From Agapanthus africanus (taxonomy: Eukaryota; Streptophyta; Magnoliopsida; Asparagales; Amaryllidaceae), in assembly GCA_030015575.1 (NCBI GenBank), contig JASDDO010000019.1, positions 510,294,986 to 510,358,985 of the forward strand: a stretch of DNA of 64,000 nucleotides. The letters are read 5' to 3'. Within the stretch, counting starts at the first letter, position 1, and every line of letters starts with the position of its first letter. Shown piece after piece: positions 57,197 through 64,000 of this stretch. Under the pieces are notes generated by a model. That model was not told where the DNA came from, did not search any database, and saw nothing but the letters and a program-made list of their open reading frames with translations. Made by a program: the position numbers and the translations under genes.

Positions 57197-57960
57197 TTAA
57201 TTTGATGATTAGGGTTTTGCATATTCATTTATTTATTTATTTGTTCATTTATTTATTTGGAAAAGATAAAGATGAGAATGGTGGCTTTCTTTGTTTCTTA
57301 TTGAAGCTTCATGAAGCTTTGACTTAGTCACCATTCTTGTCTCATGCTTAACCCTAACCATTTGAACTAACCCTAGTTCATTCTCTACACTTAACTATGG
57401 TTAAGATTATGATAAGTATTCATTTTCTTTTTCATTTTAAATCACTTATCATAATTCTAGCTTCATCTTCTTCTTCATCTTCAAAAGAAAAAGCTTGATG
57501 CCATTAATGGCAACTTGAGTTCTAAAGTGAGAAATCCAATTCTAAAGTGAACCCACCTCCTATTTCTTTATCCTCTACCTCTTGCCAAGTGGTTTTGGGT
57601 GTTTTCTTCACAAGTTTCACAACTTGGTGCAGTCGGAGCTTGAACTTGTGAAACCTCGACGTAGATCATCTTCGGCACGAAGCCGACGACCTTGCCCGCT
57701 CGTTTTTCCGATGAAGCCGACGATCGAGTCTACGATTCGAGATGGACAGCGAGAGGACGCCTACGTGGATCTAAGGAAGTGGAGAACCGGATCTACAAAG
57801 GTTGTAGCCTCTCCCTTTTAGTTAAGTTGTTAACTAGTTTAGTTTTTCGCCTAAATTTCTAGTTAACGATCCGTATTAGGGTTTCTCGGCACCCGTAAAA
57901 TTTGAAATTGGCATGGTTGATGCCTTGTGAGACCTCTTGAGAGTGCCTAGGAACCCTACA
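57197..57960 (+). repeat. 3' LTR of element B, right part (764 bp)
   Basis: It continues the LTR after gypsy C and its CATGA duplication, matches 38304-39060 and ends GGAACCCTACA, followed by GTTTC, B's target duplication. Confidence 0.92.
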
Positions 57961-57965
57961 GTTTC

Positions 57966-58006
57966 CGCCTCCCCGTAAGAACCGTGGTGAGCAACGTGGA
58001 CTTACA
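57966..58006 (+). repeat. 5' LTR of element D, last 41 bp
   Basis: These bases follow B's target duplication and end CTTACA before the primer site, completing the LTR that starts at 34678 (total about 2.2 kb). Confidence 0.87.
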
Positions 58007-58007
58007 G

Positions 58008-58020
58008 TGGTATCAGAGCC
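58008..58020 (+). other. Primer-binding site of element D
   Basis: TGGTATCAGAGCC, a perfect initiator-Met-tRNA site. Confidence 0.92.
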
Positions 58021-58210
58021 TAGCTAAACACAAACTAGCTTATTAGCGAAGTATTTAGAATTTCGATCGGAAAAAAATTGCGAAACACGTCCGTAAAAAC
58101 CAACTTTCTGCCAATTTTTTATACTGCTCTAAAAATAATTTAACATATATGAAAAATCGGCTCAGTGTTTTCTAATGACACAGAACAAAAACGATCCTGT
58201 GAGTCGGTCA

Positions 58211-58266
58211 AAGCGCCGCGGATCCGCGGAAAAAACATGCTTCTTGCCGAGGATCCGCGGCCGAGT
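58211..58266 (+). promoter_or_regulatory. GC-rich stem-loop cluster after the primer site (element D)
   Basis: CGCCGCGGATCCGCGG is itself a near-perfect palindrome and recurs as GAGGATCCGCGGCC after a 25-nt spacer, so the two can pair. It lies about 200 nt after the primer site, as in A and B. Confidence 0.52.
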
Positions 58267-59385
58267 TGACTCGGTCGTGGACCCTTTTTGCTTCAGTGTA
58301 CTTAGTTGGAGATTTTGGGATTTTTAGTATAGTTTGTTTCTGCCCAGAATTTCTAGAAAATAAATTTGTATTTGGGGTGGTTACAAATCCGTATTTTGAT
58401 CGAAATTCCGTAGACTTTGGCTAATGGATATTATCTGTGATGTGATATATGTATTGAACGTCTGCTAATCTCTATACGTCGATTAGTGGGGGTTTTACAT
58501 ATCTGTGATCTGTAATGTTGATGGTATGTGTATATGAACTCGTGGATTGTCGCAGATGAATAGCCGGGGGGTTATGAGATGAGAGTTTTCTTTATCTTTC
58601 AATTCATGTAATATGTAAATTTGATGTAATATTATTTTATGGCCGAACATCCGGGATGAGGTTGTAGCCGCCATTGTATAATTTCTTTTACTGTTTTTGC
58701 TCCTAGGATAGACCCAAGGTGGGGTGCACAAACTACCGGGTATCTCGAAGTGCCGAGTGGCCTATTCACATTGTTGAGGGAGGTTGCTTCGCTTCGGGTA
58801 CTTGGCAGGTAGTTTGCCGCACCCGTAGGGGTCTTAGGTGGGGTATTGGCTATTCATCGCGACCGTGTAATCCGCTTTTCGTTGCAGGCTCGAACGAATC
58901 GTGGATTTCTAGTATATCCAAAGTGTTCATCTGTGATCTGGAATGGCTATCATTGCATCTGACGAATGTATATATCTATATATATGATATCTATTTAGGC
59001 GTCGCTTATGTTTTGCATCCGCGCTATTCCAGCCCCTGCTCTGTCGTTAGTTAAGTAACCTAACGGGTGATGACGGGGCCCCGTGGAGAATGCGGATGGC
59101 ATAAGCGTACGTCATATTTTCGTTGTTTTCTGCAATGGTAGGATTAAATGATGGGACGCATTAAAATTAATGCAAGAAAATAAACGAAAGTAAAGTCGTT
59201 GGAACACTTTCAAAACCACTCGGTTCTTTTCAAAAACCAACTTTTAAACGCGGAGCTTGAACCACTCCTTTTAAAAGCTATCTTGTTCCATCGATTAAAT
59301 CAAGTTCACTACGTTCACGGTTTCGCCAAAACCATTCGTAGCCCTCCGTCATTTCAGTTAAATATTCAGTAGTATTCAAGCTATG

Positions 59386-59596
59386 TATTTTGATCTTCGC
59401 CAAGGCATAGTGATTGGTAGCTGCTGAATATTTATCTGTAGCATAGATAGATGCGTTGGTTTGGGACAGTCGTACTACTATTTTGGCCTTCGTCAAGGGT
59501 ATGTACGGGTGAGTTCAAATTAACCTGGATAATGACGGGTATAACTTGACATGTGACTTATGATATGTTGGCCTTCGTCAAGGTCATAAGAGCATG
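59386..59596 (+). ncRNA. Three-hairpin leader module, element D
   Basis: Hairpin 1 (59390-59410) has stem CTATG/CATAG with an altered loop (TATTTTGATCTTCGCCAAGG). Hairpin 2 (59470-59507) has CGTAC/GTACG plus TAC/GTA. Hairpin 3 (59548-59596) has ACATG/CATG(g) outside and CTTATGA/TCATAAG inside, with loop TATGTTGGCCTTCGTCAAGG. Confidence 0.63.
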
Positions 59597-60117
59597 GGGC
59601 AAAAATCCACATCGGGAGTTTCTAAAGAAACTGAAACTTGCTAGTGCTGCATACCATTTGGAGTGTGGTGATTCTGGTAGGATTCCTTCAGTTTTATCGC
59701 ACGATGATATTTGGATCCCGATCCTACTGTGAGTATATGCTACTCCTCGGGAACTTTCTCACTTAACGATCAATGCTATAAACCAAGTAGGTGTCTAGAA
59801 AGGTGTTAGTGGGGCTACGCCCCCAGGGAAAAGAGGTTCTTAAATTAAAGAACTTCGCGAAAGCGTCAGAAAACCTCCCTCGAAGTACCGACACTGGCCT
59901 GGCTGAACGGTTAAGCAAGTATTGTACTGTGAGATTGATCCCGACTAATTCTTCCTTTATGGTTTGAGGAGGGATTCGTGAGACAGTGGGAGCCATCCTG
60001 TTCAGATAAATTAAAAACCAATCTAAACATACAAGAGCATCATGCTGAGTGTTTTCTTCTCTCTCTCTTAATTGCAGCGACCCAGTGACCACACCTAGGT
60101 TACATCTAGATAATAAA

Positions 60118-60753
60118 ATGACTGAAGCTGACTGTTATGACTGGCAAAGGTCTGTCCAGATGTCCATTGCCCATGACAAGCCGGGACACCTCTTAACTAA
60201 TCCGACCCCTGCCGTCTCAGGACCAGTTTCCCCTGTCATGGATATTGATATTCGTAAGACATCGGAAAAAGACTGTGCGAAAGCCAAGTGCCTCGTGTTA
60301 GCCTCAGTTGATGGTGCATACCAGAAGCAGCACGAAAAGATGGACTTAGTTTCTATCTTCCTCCATAACAAAGATTTATATGGAGAGCAATCTCGTATCG
60401 CAAGATATGAGACCTCGAACGAATTGCTTCAAGCGAGGTTGGCTATCGGGTCATCTGTAGTGGGCAACGTCCTTACAGGGACCAGCTATTTTGAGCTCAC
60501 GGACCTGAAGACCACGTTGAAGAACGGGTCGGATGCTGACTTGATTCTACAGTCTCTACCTTCTACCCTAAAAGAAACCAGGGAAGTAGAAGGAAATGGA
60601 AGGGCAAAAGTTTCGGGACTGGATATAGTAAAAGAGGGACGTTCCTATTGTTACGGGAATGAACATTGGCAGAAGGATTGCAGGGCAAGCAAAGCCAGTA
60701 GCCAGGATTTGAAGCATGTTGTGGCTTCGGCTTCGGGTGTGTTTGTAATATAG
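60118..60753 (+). pseudogene. Copia gag of element D, shortened, with mutated zinc knuckle
   Basis: From ATG 60118 about 210 residues run to TAG 60751-60753, where B has GAG in the matching codon. The frame then continues into the protease without a shift. Gag forms the particle that encloses the RNA. The C-terminal knuckle reads RSYCYGNEHWQKDC, so spacing CX4HX4C is kept but the first Cys is Arg. The rest is shorter than a normal Angela gag and has lost recognisable order in places (after NVLTGTSYFELTDL). A full-length functional product is unlikely. Confidence 0.82.
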
Positions 60754-60759
60754 AACTGT

Positions 60760-61119
60760 ATGTCAGTTAACCTTACTTCCTGGGTATTGGATACCGGATC
60801 AGGATCTCACATCTATAATTCATTACAGGCTCTGAGAAACCATAGGGTTATCAAGATAGGTGATATGACTCTCAGGGTTGCTAACGGAATGAGCATGTAC
60901 GCTGAATCCGTAGGGGAATATCATCTTGGACTGACAACTGGGCAGATATTGATTCTACGTGACTGTTTTTATGTACCAGGTGCGACTTGTAATATCATAT
61001 CTGTATCCTTACTTTCTAAAGAAGGATATGATTTTACTTTTGTAAGTGATGTGGTCCACATCCACCTAAATCAAGTTCTTATTGGGTCAGGTACATTAGA
61101 AACGGGATATACGTATTAA
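60760..61119 (+). pseudogene. Copia protease region of element D
   Basis: The active-site box LDTGSGSHIYN starts near 60787 (Asp at 60790). The downstream block CNIISVSLLSKEGYDF corresponds to that of B. It is in frame with gag. A one-base deletion near 61100 (gaaacggg) moves the frame before the integrase. Confidence 0.85.
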
Positions 61120-62675
61120 ATCAAGCTCAGATTTTCAGTGTCCAGAACACACTTAAAAGAAAGTCTCCGGAAATAAATCAGGCTTTCTTATGGCATTGTT
61201 GACTGGGTCACATTAATGAGACACGGTTAACAAAATTACATAAAGAGGGATACTTGAATCCGTTCGAGTATTAGTCTTATGACACTTGTGAATCTTGTCT
61301 CATGGGAAAGATGACAAAGACTCCGTTCACTGGACACGGAGAAAGAGCAAGCGAGCTTTTGGGACTCATACACAGTGACGTGTGCGGTCCAATGTCTACA
61401 TATGCGCGAAGTGGTTATTCATAATTCATTACTTTCACAGATGATTTCTCTAGGTATGGACATGTCTTCCTGATGAAGCATAAATCTGAGGCCTTTGAGA
61501 AATTTCGGGATTACAAGAATGAAGTTGAAAAACAAACAGGAAAAAGTATCAAGACACTGAGATTTGATCGAGGTGGTGAATACTTGAGTGTCGAGTTTCT
61601 GGACTACTTAAAAGAGAATGGAATTCTCTCTCAGCTTACTCCTCCATACACACCACAGCACAACGGTGTATCGAAAAGGCGGAATCGAACCCTATTGGAT
61701 ATGGTTCGTTTCATGATGAGTAAGGCTGAGTTACCGCGATCCTTCTGGGGTTATGCACTAGAATCAGCTGCATATCTTTTGAACAAGGTTCCCTCCAAGA
61801 CTGTGCCTACCACATCATATCAGATGTGGTGTGGCAAGAAACCCCATCTTCAATATCTGAAAATATGGGGATGTCCAACTTTTGTTAAAAAGCAGCATGC
61901 GGACAAACTCGAGGCACGCTCAGTACTGTGTAAGTTTGTGGGATACCCAAAGAACTCCAGGGGGTATTTTTTCTATTACGCAAGGGAACAAAAGGTTTTT
62001 GTTTCTCGTCATGCCCATTTTCTAGAACATCTGTTTTTAGAAAAAGGAACAAATGGGAGCGTAGTAGAACTGGAAGAAATTCTAGAACCACAAGCTATTA
62101 CTGAAAGCTTGGAAGAACCAGAAGTTTCAGGAGAACCGGACATCCCAACGCCACTCCGCAGGAGTAGTAGGCAGTCTCATCCGCCCGAGAGATACTACGA
62201 TTTTCTCATAGACGGGGATAGAGAGGATTGCACTATTGACTATGGTGAGCCTACTAGCTTCCAGCAAGGCATTCAGAGCGGTGACTCGGTAAAATGGATG
62301 GATGCAATGCGGACCGAGATGGAGTCCATGTACACCAACAAAGTTTGGACTTTGGACTTTGCTCCAGAAGGGGTAAAACCCGTAGGCTGCAAATGGATCT
62401 TCAGAAAGAATATTGGTGTAGATGGGCAGGTTGAAACCTATAAAGCTAGACTTGTTGCAAAGGGTTTTCGTCAAAGACCTGGTTTGGACTATGACGAGAC
62501 CTTTTCTCCAGTGGCTATGCTCAAATCCATTCGGATCCTTCTTTCCATTGCTGCCTTCCACGATTATGAAATCTGGCAGATGGACGTAAAGGCGGCTTTC
62601 CTAAATGGAAATTTCGAAGAGTGCGTTTATATGGATCAGCCGGAGGGAATTCATTCAGAGTGGGAGCAGCGGTAA
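61103..62675 (+). pseudogene. Copia integrase and N-terminal RT of element D, three nonsense codons
   Basis: Stops at 61200-61202 (TGA), 61272-61274 (TAG) and 61422-61424 (TAA) interrupt the zinc domain and first part of the core. From 61473 the frame is open. RFDRGGEY (about 61560) is the second catalytic region and SKRRNRTL (about 61670) has Lys where B has the catalytic Glu. The linker and RT fingers follow (KPVGCKWIFRKN, QMDVKAAFLNG at about 62577). A one-base insertion near 62650 ends the frame at 62673-62675. Confidence 0.9.
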
Positions 62676-63825
62676 AGTGTGCAAGTTTCTCAAGTCCATC
62701 TATGGATTGAATCAGGCATCGCAGAGTTGGAACATCTACTTCGATGATACTGTCAAGGAATTCAACTTTATTAAAAACCCAGATGAATCATGCATTTACA
62801 GTAAGATTGTAGGGAGAACTGTGGTATTCCTCTTCTTGTACGTGGATGACATTCTCCTAATAGGAAATGATATTCCTATACTACAGTCAGTCAAAAGATT
62901 CTTGTCACAGAGGTTCTCCATGAAGGACCTGGGCGATGCCAACTACATTCTGGGGATCCAGATCTATCGTGATAGATCTAAGAGGATGTTGGGACTTTCA
63001 CAGTCTAGGTACATCGACACCATACTGAAACGATTCAGTATGGAAGATTCCAAGCGCGGTAATTTACCGGCTTGTCACGGGATTACCCTCTCCAAAGAGA
63101 TGTCTCCCAAGACTGATTTGGAAAAGGATCGCATGTCTATTATACCTTACGCCTCTGCGGTAGGCTCTATAATGTATACGATATTATGTACCGGACCAGA
63201 TGTAGCATACGCATTGAGCGTTGTAAGCCGGTATCAGTCGAACCCAGGGGAGAAACACTGGATAGCGGTAAAGAACATTCTCAAGTACCTGAGAAGGACT
63301 AAGGAGATGTTCTTGGTGTATGGCGGAAAAGACCTCCAGATCGAGGCCTTTGCTGACTCCAGCTTCCAGAGTGACAAGGATGACTCCAAGTCCATGTCGG
63401 GTTATGTCTTTACCCTCAATGGAGGGGCGGTTTGCTGGAAGAGTTCCAAGCAGGAAAACGTTGCTGACTCAATTATGGAAGCAGAGTACATAGCTGCTTG
63501 CGATGCCACAAAGGAAGCTGTCTGGATGAAGAAGTTCCTCACGGACCTTCAGGTGGTTCCCACCATTGTTGATCAAATACCACTGTATTGTGACAACAAC
63601 GGCGCTATAGCTTTAGCGAAGGAACCCAGGTCCCATCAGAAGTCCAGGAACATTTTGAGGCGGTGCCACCTGATCAAGGAGATCGTAGATGGCCGGGAGA
63701 TCGAGGTGAAGAGAGTAGATTCGGAGAATAACACTGCAGATCTACTCACGAAGGCCCTACCCCAGACTCAGTTCGAGCGGCTGATCGAGATGATAGGTCT
63801 TCGATACGCCAGTACATGGCCTTAG
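62650..63825 (+). pseudogene. Copia RT palm and RNase H of element D
   Basis: It continues pol in the next frame after the insertion near 62650. RT active site YVDD is at 62839-62850, followed by LGDANYILGIQIYRDRS and IPYASAVGSIMY. RNase H shows ADSSFQSDKDD, IMEAEYIAA and CDNNGAIALAKEPRSHQKS. It ends with TAG at 63823-63825. Within this stretch (about 390 residues) I see no further stop, so this is the best preserved part of D. Confidence 0.93.
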
Positions 63826-63839
63826 TGCAAGTGGGAGAT
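63826..63839 (+). other. Polypurine tract of element D
   Basis: tgcaagtgggagat between the pol stop and the 3' LTR. Confidence 0.9.
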
Positions 63840-64000
63840 TGTTAGTGTATATGCCCTAGAGGCCATTACTGTATCATACTAGTTTTTATATTACTTGATG
63901 GAAGCTTGAGATATTCACAGTTGTATAGACAATCTTGCTCAAAATGGTAGTATGCTACTTGGTTTGTTTCTACTTCAGCCTGTGTACATGTGTATCTTTT
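63840..64000 (+). repeat. 3' LTR of element D, first 161 bp
   Basis: It starts TGTTAGTGTATATGCCC like 34678 and shows about eight differences from it over this length. It continues beyond the window. Confidence 0.9.

Larger units (their letters stand above)
36840..57960 (+). mobile_element. Angela-type copia element B, complete, with gypsy C nested in its 3' LTR
   Basis: LTRs are 36840-39060 (2221 bp) and 45211-46669 plus 57197-57960 (2223 bp once C is removed). The target duplication GTTTC is perfect (36835-36839 and 57961-57965). A primer site, a 2.9-kb leader, a nearly gag-less coding region and a polypurine tract lie between. The LTRs differ by about 2% by eye. The coding region has one open frame with only two nonsense codons, so pol decay is slight while gag is almost absent. 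It inserted near the end of the 5' LTR of D, itself an Angela relative. Confidence 0.93.
58021..60117 (+). other. Element D untranslated leader
   Basis: 2.1 kb without a supported gene. It contains the GC-rich CCGCGGATCCGCGG cluster (58211-58266), the conserved block 58690-59110, the three-hairpin module (59386-59596), the GAAA-loop module (59781-59925) and a pyrimidine run ending in CAG at 60075-60077. It lacks the two gatcccttcaccgggag repeats seen in A and B. Confidence 0.7.
34678..64000 (+). mobile_element. Angela-type copia element D, split by B, running off the window
   Basis: The 5' LTR starts at 34678, is interrupted by element B (36840-57960) and ends at 58006. The interior is 58007-63839 and the 3' LTR starts at 63840 and leaves the window. 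The five bases before it are TAAAG; the matching copy should lie beyond 64000. It inserted in the CACTA transposase gene. In the 161 bp of both LTR starts I count about eight differences, roughly 5%, so D is older than B, which lies inside it. It carries gag, protease, integrase, RT and RNase H remnants. Confidence 0.9.

Overview
The window is nuclear DNA from a flowering plant with a large, repeat-rich genome. Every recognisable feature is a transposable element or a piece of one. I see no host gene, tRNA, rRNA or CRISPR array. The evidence for a plant is Ty1/copia elements of the Angela (BARE-1-like) lineage with about 2.2-kb LTRs and initiator-Met-tRNA primer sites, Ty3/gypsy chromovirus sequence of Tekay type, an En/Spm (CACTA) element with a plant-type transposase gene, and an Emigrant-like MITE. 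A monocot is plausible because Angela elements abound there, but the sequence does not prove it.

The layout is a nest. Copia element E (from 2793, its LTR start lying left of the window) is the oldest visible host. Its 5' LTR was hit by copia G (1-2792, only the 3' part present). Its leader carries a 5.2-kb solo gypsy LTR (5353-10593, 5-bp target duplication TGTTC), which itself holds a MITE (8529-9057). Farther along, E is interrupted by a CACTA transposon beginning near 11850. The CACTA element was hit twice. One hit is minus-strand copia F (12123-32236), which contains the young plus-strand copia A (17557-27773, target duplication TTAGG). The other is copia D (34678 to beyond 64000). D's 5' LTR contains copia B (36840-57960, target duplication GTTTC), and B's 3' LTR contains gypsy chromovirus C (46670-57191, minus strand, target duplication CATGA). 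The order is E, then CACTA, D, B, C, five levels deep. LTR divergence judged by eye agrees with it: D about 5%, F several percent, B about 2%, C under 1%, A about 0.2%.

No element has an intact coding set. B keeps one uninterrupted pol frame except for two TGA codons but has almost no gag. D has a short gag, nonsense codons and two frameshifts. C lacks the gag capsid region and has several frameshifts. A and F belong to a long non-autonomous copia lineage with an extremely degenerate pol, yet A inserted very recently. The general picture is of defective elements copied by proteins supplied in trans.

The most interesting structure is non-coding. The long (about 2-3 kb) leaders of A, B, D and F share a module of three consecutive hairpins with a nearly invariant apical sequence (TTGTTGGCCTTCGTCAAGG) and flanking stems that change sequence while staying paired. 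The LTRs carry an array of perfect short palindromes around a 3-nt loop, with compensatory changes between elements. A GC-rich CCGCGG stem-loop cluster follows the primer site. These are candidates for RNA packaging, dimerisation, translation or regulatory elements.
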